Part shown: piece by piece, positions 57,080 to 64,000 of the stretch
Layout of the letters: each line of letters starts with the position of its first letter
Position numbering within the stretch: the stretch's first letter is position 1
Assembly (NCBI GenBank): GCA_964632395.1
Contig: CAZWES010000002.1
Span: forward strand, 5,999-69,998
DNA length: 64,000 nt
DNA from: CAZWES01 sp964632395
GTDB taxonomy: Bacteria > Patescibacteriota > Gracilibacteria > Peribacterales > Peribacteraceae
Direction of reading: 5' to 3'
Translations under genes and position numbers: made by a program
The notes under the pieces: model-generated
Seen by the model: the letters and a program-made list of their open reading frames with translations, nothing else
Databases searched by the model: none
What the model was told of the DNA's origin: nothing

Positions 57080-57772
57080 GTGCCCGCCTCCCCCACCCTC
57101 ACAGCCCCCCTCACACTCTCCATCCCGGAGGGAAAACAAGAGGAAGTCCACCACCAAATCGAGAATGAAGATTGCTCGATGGAAATTTTGGTTAAGAAGG
57201 GCGCCACTTTAACACTCGTTTTGGAAACAAAAGTTGATGAGGGGGAAAGCGCAAACATCACGCAGAACGCAATTGTTGAGGAAGGCGCTGTGCTCCACAT
57301 AAAAAATGTTACGACTGGAACCGGTCGTGTGAATCACACACTCTGTTCAAAAGTTGAGGGAGCTAATGCAAAAAGTGAAGTGAGCTGGATTTTCCACGCC
57401 ACGAAAAAAGCTCAGTTTGATCTTTCCGTTCAAAACATCTTCAATGCACCAAACGGAAAGGGTAATGTTGTGATGAAAGGAGTTGCAGAGGATGAAGCGA
57501 ATGTAAAAGCAAACGGGATGATAAAGATTGGACCCGGCGGCTCAAAAACAGAAACTGAGCTTGCTGAAAATATTTTGATGTTGGACTCAACCGCAAAAGT
57601 GGATGCCGTCCCCGCGCTCGAGATAAAAACAAACGATGTAAAAGCTAGTCACTCTGCCACGGTGACGAAAGTTAACGAGGAAGATTTGTTTTATATGGCC
57701 TCACGGGGGATAGATAAAAAAACTGCGAGGGGGATGTATGTGGAGGGGTTTTTAGCGTGTCATCCCGAGTAG
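57080..57772 (+). CDS. sufD: SufD-like Fe-S assembly protein, C-terminus altered by an insertion
   Basis: A 230-residue protein, shorter than the usual 400, starting at GTG 57080 (P-A-S-P-T-L-T-A-P). It keeps the SufBD beta-helix (L-H-I-K-N-V-T-T-G, K-A-N-G-M-I-K-I-G-P-G-G-S-K-T-E) and the final helices (S-H-S-A-T-V-T-K-V-N-E-E-D-L-F-Y-M-A-S-R-G). The last residues A-C-H-P-E come from an inserted element; a second copy of ATGTATGTGGAGGGGTTTTT at 57933 would give the ending M-Y-V-E-G-F-L-D-L followed by a stop, which is probably the ancestral form. TATAAA lies about 13 nt before the start. Confidence 0.9.
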   Translation: MPASPTLTAPLTLSIPEGKQEEVHHQIENEDCSMEILVKKGATLTLVLETKVDEGESANITQNAIVEEGAVLHIKNVTTGTGRVNHTLCSKVEGANAKSEVSWIFHATKKAQFDLSVQNIFNAPNGKGNVVMKGVAEDEANVKANGMIKIGPGGSKTETELAENILMLDSTAKVDAVPALEIKTNDVKASHSATVTKVNEEDLFYMASRGIDKKTARGMYVEGFLACHPE

Positions 57773-57932
57773 TGCCGAGTAGCCCTACGTAGCGCGAAGC
57801 GCGAAGTAGGGCGTATCGAGGCACGTATCGAGGGATAGACACGCGGTTTTCATCGGCCGTGCCCGTTACCATTTCAACATAGTGTGGCTGCGGCCCCTTG
57901 GAATTAAAAATATGGCCGCGGCCCATTGGAAA
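57754..57932. mobile_element. Palindromic insertion in the 3' end of sufD, flanked by a 20-bp direct repeat
   Basis: Body of 179 bp between two identical 20-bp copies (57734-57753 and 57933-57952). It holds a long hairpin whose ends are CGTGTC and GACACG and whose words (cccgagtagtgccgag) match the pgl element, and a second hairpin with GGCTGCGGCC/GGCCGCGGCC. No open frame is inside. Confidence 0.85.
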
Positions 57933-57956
57933 ATGTATGTGGAGGGGTTTTTGGAT

Positions 57957-58250
57957 TTATGAAGCAACTGGCGGCTCCTGTAAACAACTGATGAATGCAA
58001 TTAATTCTTTTCGAGTATTATCAGCAAACAACTCATCCAAATTATCAACACGCTCAAGTAGTCCATCTACGATGTCCGCAGCATCAGTTTGAACAATGTC
58101 GCTTTCAGATCCAAGTCCCGCACCCTGCGCCACTAAAGATCTCAACTCTGAATTACTCGTGTCATAAGCACGATTTTCTCCACTCAAAGCCAACCTATCT
58201 CCATTATCTTCATCACTATTGATGGGAAGGAAGGAGGATTGCGCTACCAT
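57957..58250 (-). CDS. Small acidic hypothetical protein
   Basis: A 97-residue protein (M-V-A-Q-S-S-F-L-P-I-N-S-D-E-D) that is acidic and helical near its end (I-V-D-G-L-L-E-R-V-D-N-L-D-E-L-F). It is divergent from sufS with a 13-bp gap. No family is recognised. Confidence 0.5.
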   Translation of the reverse strand: MVAQSSFLPINSDEDNGDRLALSGENRAYDTSNSELRSLVAQGAGLGSESDIVQTDAADIVDGLLERVDNLDELFADNTRKELIAFISCLQEPPVAS

Positions 58251-58263
58251 ACAGGTCAAGCCC

Positions 58264-59490
58264 ATGCCACAAATTTCGGATGAGATTCGGCCTCAATTCC
58301 CCATCCTCTCCCAAAATATTGGCGAGAATCCGCTCATATACCTGGATAATGCTGCAACAGCCCAAAAGCCGAAATGTGTGATAGACGCAATATCCGAGTT
58401 CTACGAGAAGGACAATGCAAACGCACACCGGGGTATGCACCCACTTGCGGAACGGGCAACGAAGGTTTACGAGGCTGCAAGGGATAGTGTCCAAGGATTT
58501 ATTAACGCACACTCAAGGCGAGAGATCGTGTTTACCCGCAACACCACAGAAAGCATCAACCTTGTTGCAAGAACGTGGGGGGAAGAAAATCTGAAAAAAG
58601 GAGATACCGTTCTGCTTTCCCTGCTTGAGCATCACTCAGACATAGTGCCGTGGCTACAGCTTAAAGAGAGAAAAGGAGCAAATGTCAGGTGGGCTGGAGT
58701 GAAAAAGGATGGGAGTTTGGATATGGACGAGGCGGAAAAAATAATCAGAGAGGAGAGCGTAAAACTCATGTGCATAACATGCGTAAGCAATGTGCTCGGC
58801 ACACGCACAGATTTTGAAAGCCTGACCAAACTGGTCCATGAGCATGGAGGAATTGCCCTTCTGGATGCTGCACAACTTGCTCCCCACTCCCAAATTGACG
58901 TACAAAAAATCGGTTGCGACTTCCTGGCGTTCTCCGCCCACAAAATTTACGGGCCGCTTGGAATAGGTGTTCTTTATGGAAAAGAGGAGCTACTCAAAAA
59001 CATGCCTCCTTACCTTGGCGGGGGGATGATGATTGAGGAAGTTAGCGAGGATTGCTTTACGGCAACCGATCCACCGGAAAAATTTGAGGCCGGTACACAG
59101 CCAATTGCAGAAGCTCGCGGACTGCATGCCACAATCGATTTTATTGAGGAAATCGGCTGGGAAAGAATTCAGAGACACGAATCGGAATTGATGGATTACG
59201 CTCTTAGAAAACTATCAGAACTAAAATTTGTAAAAATACTGGGGCCGAATGAAAATCGACTTGGCTGCATTGCACTTGTAACAGAACCTGTGCACCCGCA
59301 CGATCTTACCGAATACTGCGGAAGAAAAGGAGTTTGCATGCGCGCGGGATTGCATTGCGCACAACCTCTGCACAAAGCACTCGGTTTTAACGCATCAACA
59401 CGCATGTCATTCGGCATTTACAATACGAAGGAGGATATTGATCGTGCATGCAACGTGATTAAGGAAGCATACAAATTTTTCACGGACTAA
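58264..59490 (+). CDS. sufS: Cysteine desulfurase SufS
   Basis: A 408-residue PLP enzyme taking sulfur from cysteine. The start is M-P-Q-I-S-D-E-I-R. The PLP lysine lies in F-S-A-H-K-I-Y-G-P; the active-site cysteine is in R-A-G-L-H-C-A-Q-P-L-H, the group II form. N-T-T-E-S-I-N-L-V-A-R and H-S-D-I-V-P-W are typical. It passes sulfur to SufU, encoded 2 bp downstream. Confidence 0.97.
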   Translation: MPQISDEIRPQFPILSQNIGENPLIYLDNAATAQKPKCVIDAISEFYEKDNANAHRGMHPLAERATKVYEAARDSVQGFINAHSRREIVFTRNTTESINLVARTWGEENLKKGDTVLLSLLEHHSDIVPWLQLKERKGANVRWAGVKKDGSLDMDEAEKIIREESVKLMCITCVSNVLGTRTDFESLTKLVHEHGGIALLDAAQLAPHSQIDVQKIGCDFLAFSAHKIYGPLGIGVLYGKEELLKNMPPYLGGGMMIEEVSEDCFTATDPPEKFEAGTQPIAEARGLHATIDFIEEIGWERIQRHESELMDYALRKLSELKFVKILGPNENRLGCIALVTEPVHPHDLTEYCGRKGVCMRAGLHCAQPLHKALGFNASTRMSFGIYNTKEDIDRACNVIKEAYKFFTD

Positions 59491-59492
59491 AG

Positions 59493-59903
59493 ATGGATCT
59501 CTATGCAGAAAACATCCTCGAGCACTCCAAGAATCCCAGAAATGCAGGGGATCTGACCGATTCTACGGTTTCACATGATGAAGAGAATATTGCATGCGGA
59601 GATAAGATTCATTTGGAAATAAAAACCGATGATGGGGTTATCAGTAAAGTTGGCTGGAGCGGAACGGGGTGCGCAATAAGCCAAGCAAGCATGTCAATTT
59701 TGAGCGAGGAATTAATCGGAAAAAGTGAAGACGAAGTGCTCGCAATGAAAAAGGAAGATGTTTACGAAATGCTTGGCGTGCCGATTGGACCAAGAAGATT
59801 CAAGTGTGCATTGATGAGTTTGCATTGTGCGAAGAATGCGCTGAGGAAAGCTAAAGGATTGGAGAAACAGAGTTGGTTGGAAACAGTTTCACTCTCTGAG
59901 TGA
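59493..59903 (+). CDS. sufU: SufU-type sulfur carrier
   Basis: A 136-residue protein of the SufU/IscU fold. The three cysteines (A-C-G-D, G-T-G-C-A-I-S, F-K-C-A-L with a further H-C) and the Asp match the zinc site of SufU. It takes persulfide from SufS by ligand exchange. The short spacer with sufS implies coupled translation. Confidence 0.95.
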   Translation: MDLYAENILEHSKNPRNAGDLTDSTVSHDEENIACGDKIHLEIKTDDGVISKVGWSGTGCAISQASMSILSEELIGKSEDEVLAMKKEDVYEMLGVPIGPRRFKCALMSLHCAKNALRKAKGLEKQSWLETVSLSE

Positions 59904-59990
59904 GAGGATAGTGGATAGAGGATAGTGGAAAGTGACGAAGTGGTTGTTGGAACTTATTATCCTCTATCCACTATCCTCTATCCTCTTATT
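59904..59990. repeat. Word-type inverted repeat (ggatagtggatag family)
   Basis: Left arm gaggatagtggatagaggat and right arm atcctctatccactatcctc, with a loop of about 30 bp. It lies between the convergent sufU and SLH genes and could end transcription both ways. Confidence 0.85.
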
Positions 59991-60978
59991 ATTCTCCCGA
60001 TAGATACGATCGAATATCATCCGCCAGCTCATGCGCATAAGACTTAACCCTGCCTGTGTAGAGCGCAGCCGTTCCACTTATCGCATCCGCCTCATCTGAT
60101 AAGCGATATGCCAACTGAGCTTTTTCCAGTGCAGATTCCACCGCCCCCCCTTCAACAAGCTTGTAAGCATCCGCGAGCGCATTCAAAGCTTCAGCAAGTT
60201 TTTCGGTGACGAGAACTACTTCTGACTCGGCAAGCTTTTGCTCTGCGCCCCACGCCGCAAGTTTAACTCGGGAAGCCGCATACTTTGCACGATCAACTTC
60301 AAGTTCATCAAGATGCGAAAAAACCGCACGGATATCCTTTTCTGCAAAGAGAAGTAATTCCTGTGCGCGCCCACCCTCTTTGTAAAGAAGATATCTATGC
60401 ATAAGCAATGCAACCTGACCGCGTGTTAACGCAACTCCGGGATTCAAATTTCCAAAAGAGTCAGCACTTGTCATTGAGCTTGCAAGCGAATATGAAATAA
60501 ATGGGAAGTACCACTCTTCAGAATTTGTAGCATCCGGCGCAAGCGGATCTTTGAATTCTTCCACGAAAGAAACATCCACCCCATACGCATTAAGAAGTAT
60601 TTTCAAAAATTCTACCTTGGACACAGTACGCACAGGCTGAAAAGTTCCATTTGGGTAACCTGCAACCCAACCAAGATCGCGTGCGTAGCAGACCGGTTTA
60701 ACGTACCAATCTTCACCAGCAACATCCGGGAAACAACTATCCGCAGGAGGTAGGTTTTGCGCATTAGCAACAGCACGAACGACAATTGTGATCGCTTCTG
60801 CACGATTGACGAACGCATCAGGACCAAATGTTCCATCGGGATTGCCCTTGATGACTCCGCGAGTTTTAAGATTTTCTACTGCCTCATATTCCTCACGCGA
60901 TTCCGGAACATCAGGAAACGATCCGGCATACGCAGAAAGCGGAGCGAGAAGAAAAAATAGCAAAAGAACTCGAATCAT
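59989..60978 (-). CDS. S-layer homology (SLH) domain protein
   Basis: A 329-residue protein with a signal peptide (M-I-R-V-L-L-L-F-F-L-L-A-P-L-S-A-Y-A). Three SLH repeats follow (F-P-D-V-P..G-N-P-D-G-T-F-G-P-D-A-F-V-N-R-A-E; F-P-D-V-A-G..G-Y-P-N-G-T-F-Q-P; the third weaker). The last 120 residues are helical. The three SLH units should bind a wall polymer. The first SLH resembles that of the protein at 9191. Confidence 0.9.
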   Translation of the reverse strand: MIRVLLLFFLLAPLSAYAGSFPDVPESREEYEAVENLKTRGVIKGNPDGTFGPDAFVNRAEAITIVVRAVANAQNLPPADSCFPDVAGEDWYVKPVCYARDLGWVAGYPNGTFQPVRTVSKVEFLKILLNAYGVDVSFVEEFKDPLAPDATNSEEWYFPFISYSLASSMTSADSFGNLNPGVALTRGQVALLMHRYLLYKEGGRAQELLLFAEKDIRAVFSHLDELEVDRAKYAASRVKLAAWGAEQKLAESEVVLVTEKLAEALNALADAYKLVEGGAVESALEKAQLAYRLSDEADAISGTAALYTGRVKSYAHELADDIRSYLSGE

Positions 60979-61004
60979 CTTAAAGATTATATCATGACGC
61001 ATCC

Positions 61005-61475
61005 TTACCTGAGCGATCCAATTTGCATATCAAGTTCTGCACCGCAAGCCGCAACAAATATTCTTCCATTTGGAAGCTTCTGAACTGCATAATATGTCCG
61101 TTCCTCAGAACCAACTTTTGGATCAAACGGCATAACAGCCATATAGTCGTTCACGAGCACTGCCGAAAGATCCATGCAGGCAGATACTGAAAACTCCGCT
61201 CCACACAAAACATCACAATCATCCCCAGCAGTTCCAAGCATCCTCAAATTCTCATCAACCTGATCAAGTATTAGACCATTATTATCTATAGCATGGTGAG
61301 CCAAGGCATCGAGGATGGTCCTTGTACTGTGCTCACGCTGCGAGTTTCTTACCTGCGCAAGCTGCCTCATTGGATTCAGACTTACTATAACAATAGTCAT
61401 AAGCGCAGCCATGATGGCAAATACGAGGAGGGACTCTATGAGGGTGAAGCCGGGGCGGGATGGTGGCAGGTTCAT
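61005..61475 (-). CDS. Type IV pilin-like (pseudopilin) protein
   Basis: A 156-residue protein with a prepilin signal P-G-F-T-L-I-E-S-L-L-V-F-A-I-M-A-A-L-M. The globular part has six cysteines (D-D-C-D-V-L-C, S-A-C-M) and a P-F-D-P pair, like minor pilins. It lies 27 bp upstream of the SLH gene on the same strand. Processing needs a prepilin peptidase, which is not in the window. Confidence 0.88.
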   Translation of the reverse strand: MNLPPSRPGFTLIESLLVFAIMAALMTIVIVSLNPMRQLAQVRNSQREHSTRTILDALAHHAIDNNGLILDQVDENLRMLGTAGDDCDVLCGAEFSVSACMDLSAVLVNDYMAVMPFDPKVGSEERTYYAVQKLPNGRIFVAACGAELDMQIGSLR

Positions 61476-61513
61476 GCCAACAGCAATATTGCTATATGAT
61501 TATAATACTCCTT

Positions 61514-62365
61514 GTGAATATCAAGCGCATCACTATTACCTGGCTCACTATCCCCCTCTTAATCTACCTCGGCTTCATTGCCTACCTCTGGGCATTCCAG
61601 GAGAGCATGATTTTCTTCCCGCAGGAGACGACTGACGAGCGCTGGACTGCAATAATCGAAACGCTGGGAGGCGATTACGTTTCAATTCGTGCTGACGACG
61701 GTGCAGTGCTCGAGGGTATTTTTTTGAGTAACAAATCAAATCCGGATGATGTGACGCCACGACCGACAATCATATTCTTCGGCGGAAATGCAATGATAGT
61801 GGAACACATCATCTACCTTTTTGATAGATTTCCAAAGCAAAATGTGAATGCTCTTCTAGTTGACTACCGCGGATACGGCTTGAGTACCGGAGAGCCGGAT
61901 GTTGAGTGGTTCAAAAAAGATGCAGAAAAGATTTTTGATGCTGCATCCTCACACCCAATGGTTGATGGGAGCTGCATTACAGTTTGGGGCGTGAGCATTG
62001 GAGCAGGAATTGCAACACACCTTGCATCAGTAAAGCCCGTAGAGAAGTTGATACTGCAGAGCCCTTTTACAAGTACTGTAGATGTAGCATTCAAAATGTT
62101 CCCGATCGTTCCAAAATCTGTAATCAGACTTCTTTTGCGGCACCAGTTTGATAATCTTGCACTTGCACCAACTTTAACTCAGCCTGCTTTGATAATTCAT
62201 GGGGAAGCTGACTGGCAGGCTCCGGTTGAACATGGAAGGAGAGTCGCAGAGGCCTGGGGAGGACCCGTGGAATTTTTGCCCGTAGCAGGAAAAGGGCACA
62301 ATGATTTGTGGGGGAGTAGGGAGGTGTGGGAGAGGGTGATGGGGTTTGTGAAAGAAAGCCCTTAG
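61514..62365 (+). CDS. Alpha/beta hydrolase, membrane-anchored (ABHD17/YfhR-like)
   Basis: A protein of 283-289 residues (GTG at 61514 or ATG at 61496). A membrane anchor (I-T-W-L-T-I-P-L-L-I-Y-L-G-F-I-A-Y) comes first. The oxyanion region F-F-G-G-N-A, the nucleophile elbow G-V-S-I-G-A, the acid H-G-E-A-D-W and the His G-K-G-H-N-D make a full triad. Such enzymes cleave esters or thioesters; the substrate is unknown. It starts within 40 bp of the divergent pilin gene. Confidence 0.88.
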   Translation: MNIKRITITWLTIPLLIYLGFIAYLWAFQESMIFFPQETTDERWTAIIETLGGDYVSIRADDGAVLEGIFLSNKSNPDDVTPRPTIIFFGGNAMIVEHIIYLFDRFPKQNVNALLVDYRGYGLSTGEPDVEWFKKDAEKIFDAASSHPMVDGSCITVWGVSIGAGIATHLASVKPVEKLILQSPFTSTVDVAFKMFPIVPKSVIRLLLRHQFDNLALAPTLTQPALIIHGEADWQAPVEHGRRVAEAWGGPVEFLPVAGKGHNDLWGSREVWERVMGFVKESP

Positions 62366-62377
62366 TTTGTCAGAGAA

Positions 62378-62513
62378 AATTTTCAATGTTCAGGGATCAA
62401 TTTTCAGACAATTATCAATTTTCAAGGTTCAAACAGAAGATGTTTGATCAATTGAAAATTAAACCTTGAAAATTGTTTGATAATTGTAAATTGATAATTG
62501 AAAATTTTCTGCG
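62378..62513. repeat. AT-rich 140-bp word-type inverted repeat, copy 5
   Basis: Ends GAGAAAATTTTC and GAAAATTTTCTGCGA; the arms are made of tcaattttcaagg, cagacaattatc and their complements. It lies between the hydrolase gene and the tRNA. Confidence 0.9.
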
Positions 62514-62563
62514 AAAAATCCCGTGCTACACAAACATTCGCAATGTATCATTATCACCGAGAC

Positions 62564-62638
62564 GCCGCCGTAGCTCAGTGGTAGAGCAATGCAATGGTAA
62601 TGCATAGGTCAGGAGTTCAAATCTCCTCGGCGGCTCCA
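62564..62638 (+). tRNA. tRNA-Thr (GGT)
   Basis: A complete cloverleaf: acceptor GCCGCCG/CGGCGGC, D stem GCTC/GAGC, anticodon stem ATGCA/TGCAT with loop ATGGTAA (anticodon GGT), T stem AGGAG/CTCCT. The discriminator is T and CCA is encoded (62636-62638). It reads ACC and ACT. Confidence 0.96.
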
Positions 62639-62659
62639 TCATCCGCGAAGTTGAATGCT

Positions 62660-62790
62660 TTTGTTTTTCCCCTCGCTCGCGCAATAAATTGCGCGAGGAT
62701 CGCGTTGAAACGCGATCCTAATAATGCCATTTGCATTATTAGGCGCGGGCTTTAGCCCTCGCCAAGCGGAATTTATTCCGCTTGGGGTAA
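62660..62790. repeat. Row of five short palindromes
   Basis: Five hairpins in a row, each with arms of 10 bp and a loop of 2-5 nt: CTCGCGCAAT, GGATCGCGTT, CTAATAATGC, GGCGCGGGCT (one mismatch) and CAAGCGGAAT are the left arms. The last one lies just before the promoter of the Cys-rich gene. Confidence 0.9.
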
Positions 62791-62803
62791 AAACATACAG
62801 TGA

Positions 62804-62809
62804 TACACT
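62804..62809 (+). promoter_or_regulatory. -10 hexamer of a probably leaderless transcript
   Basis: TACACT ends 6 nt before the ATG at 62816, as in the paralogue at 14252. TTGGGG (62782) at 16 nt could be the -35 and lies in the last palindrome. Confidence 0.5.
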
Positions 62810-62815
62810 GACTCC

Positions 62816-64000
62816 ATGCAGAAAACCTGCCAAAACCTGTGGTGTAAGCAACCGTTCGAAGTCACAGATTCCGACCTTAAGTTCTACGAGAAAATCTCTC
62901 CAGTTTTTGGTGGAAAGAAGTATCAGATCCCAATCCCAACCAGATGTCCGGATTGCAGAGAGCAACGAAGGCTGGCGCAGGCAAATCAAACTCACTTGTA
63001 TAAAAGAAAATGTAATCTATCTGGTGAAGATATTATTTCCAATTACCACTGCGATGATCCATATCCGGTATACAAACAGGAACACTGGTGGTCGGATAAG
63101 TGGGATCCTCTTGAATATGGAAGAGACTTTGATTTCAACCGCTCTTTCTTTGAGCAATACAACGAACTTCTCTTATCCGTCCCACGCCACAACATAAACA
63201 CCACATATGAATATGATGAAAATGCTGATTACACGAATTACGCGACCAACAACAAAGATTGCTATCTCATTTTTGATTCGGATTACAATCGTGATTGCTA
63301 TTACTGCTACAGCATGAACCGTTGTGAGACCTGCGCTGATTGCTTAAGAATCCGAACAGGCGAACTTTGTTACGGATGCGTTGATAGCGTCCGGTGTTAC
63401 AACTGTAAGTTTGTTCAGGATTGTGATAACTGCAGCGACTCGATGTTTCTTAAAAACTGTATCGGTTGCAAGAATTGCCTTATGTGCAGCAATCTGCGCG
63501 ACAAGGAATATTTTGTAGAAAACAAGAAAGTGTCGCCTGAAGAGTTCAAAAAATACATATCTGAACTGCAAACATGGAGCTCCATCACACGTGCACAAAA
63601 AAGATTCGATGCGCTTAAAGTTGAGTATCCACAGAAGCACATACACGGTGTACAAAATGAGAATGTTGTCGGTGATTACCTCACAAACTGCAAAAACGCA
63701 GATTATTGCTTTGATTCCTCAGATCTCTGGGATTGCAAATACAACTTCCAGGGATGGGAACCTGTAAAGGATTCCATTGATCTACAAGAAATCGGAGATG
63801 CAGAACTTTGTTACGAGAGTGCATTTGGTGGATTAAAAACCCGTCTACTACTTTTTACGTCACATTGTTTTTCCAACACAGATTTGTTCTACTGCACTTA
63901 CTGCATGCATTGCACCTTCTTATTTGGATGCGTAGGTATGAAGCGAAGTAAACAACCACCGGCAGAGCCGGTGGCTTTGGAAGAGCCCCCTAAAAGGGGG
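62816..64000 (+). CDS. Large cysteine-rich protein, second copy (3' partial)
   Basis: At least 395 residues, running off the window. It is a paralogue of the protein at 14264: zinc-ribbon start (C-Q-N-L-W-C ... C-P-D-C), the K-R-K-C-N-L-S-G block, W-W-S-D-K-W-D-P-L-E-Y-G-R-D-F-D-F, then dense Cys motifs (C-Y-Y-C-Y, C-I-G-C-K-N-C-L-M-C). After G-C-V-G-M-K-R-S-K the frame enters a hairpin repeat (63950-64000) and continues open. Whether it returns to the family sequence beyond the window cannot be seen. Confidence 0.85.
   Translation, partial: MQKTCQNLWCKQPFEVTDSDLKFYEKISPVFGGKKYQIPIPTRCPDCREQRRLAQANQTHLYKRKCNLSGEDIISNYHCDDPYPVYKQEHWWSDKWDPLEYGRDFDFNRSFFEQYNELLLSVPRHNINTTYEYDENADYTNYATNNKDCYLIFDSDYNRDCYYCYSMNRCETCADCLRIRTGELCYGCVDSVRCYNCKFVQDCDNCSDSMFLKNCIGCKNCLMCSNLRDKEYFVENKKVSPEEFKKYISELQTWSSITRAQKRFDALKVEYPQKHIHGVQNENVVGDYLTNCKNADYCFDSSDLWDCKYNFQGWEPVKDSIDLQEIGDAELCYESAFGGLKTRLLLFTSHCFSNTDLFYCTYCMHCTFLFGCVGMKRSKQPPAEPVALEEPPKRG
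63950..64000. repeat. Hairpin repeat entering the Cys-rich gene
   Basis: CCACCGGC-AGA-GCCGGTGG is followed by CCCCCT-AAA-AGGGGG at the edge of the window. It interrupts the gene at the place where the paralogue has K-K-Y-C-I-F-N-K. Confidence 0.8.

Overview
The window looks like a chromosome fragment from a Candidate Phyla Radiation (Patescibacteria) bacterium, possibly Peregrinibacteria-like. Evidence from the sequence: an isolated 16S rRNA gene carrying two introns and expanded variable loops; many short orphan proteins; a SUF-only Fe-S pathway; an A/V-type ATPase; S-layer (SLH) and LPXTG surface proteins; giant cysteine-rich proteins of a kind I associate with CPR genomes. TAA, TAG and TGA all act as stops, so the UGA-to-glycine recoding of Gracilibacteria/Absconditabacteria is not seen. 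The taxonomic placement is an inference; no tree was computed.

Layout. 1-6 kb: 3' part of guaA, a truncated methyltransferase, a NUDIX-ECF sigma fusion with a FecR/DUF5667 membrane protein, and a RelE/RHH toxin-antitoxin pair. 6.1-8.9 kb (minus): 16S rRNA with a group I intron (480 nt), a group II intron lacking an ORF (about 462 nt), and palindromic insertions in V1 and V2. 9-24 kb: SLH/Cys-rich surface protein, NYN nuclease with an antisense small RNA, ComM, XRE regulator, Cys-rich protein, AbiE-like pair, M16 protease, a candidate structured RNA, ndk, VapBC, FHA, aquaporin and a CtpA protease. 24-36.5 kb: DnaJ and the complete V-ATPase operon (G/H-I-K-E-C-F-A-B-D) with orphan small genes between subunits. 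36.5-52.7 kb: prepilin/LamG protein, infC-rpmI-rplT, zwf-orphan-pgl, ProX deacylase, sugar nucleotidyltransferase, ComEC-like hydrolase, HAD phosphatase, pyrF, an LPETG surface protein, recR, smpB and an EamA transporter. 52.8-60 kb: SUF cluster (C-SIMPL-B-D-S-U) with orphan genes interleaved. 60-64 kb: SLH protein, pseudopilin, alpha/beta hydrolase, tRNA-Thr and a second Cys-rich protein that runs off the end.

The most striking theme is a dense population of short palindromic elements. Some are AT-rich imperfect inverted repeats built from short words; others are GC-rich hairpins, and several are nested one in another. They sit in intergenic regions, directly before start codons, in 16S variable loops, and in frame inside conserved genes (sufC, pgl, the V-ATPase C subunit). 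Three insertions are bounded by a duplicated 3' end of the host gene (sufD, rplT, atpA). One AT-rich element carries a fragment that looks like the S23/four-helix-bundle protein known from rRNA intervening sequences, which suggests that the intergenic elements and the rRNA insertions belong to one mobile system.

Shine-Dalgarno motifs are scarce, and several genes have a -10 hexamer ending 6-7 nt before the ATG, which points to widespread leaderless transcription. In metabolism the window covers GMP and UMP synthesis, oxidative pentose phosphate steps, Fe-S assembly and a probably Na+-coupled rotary ATPase.
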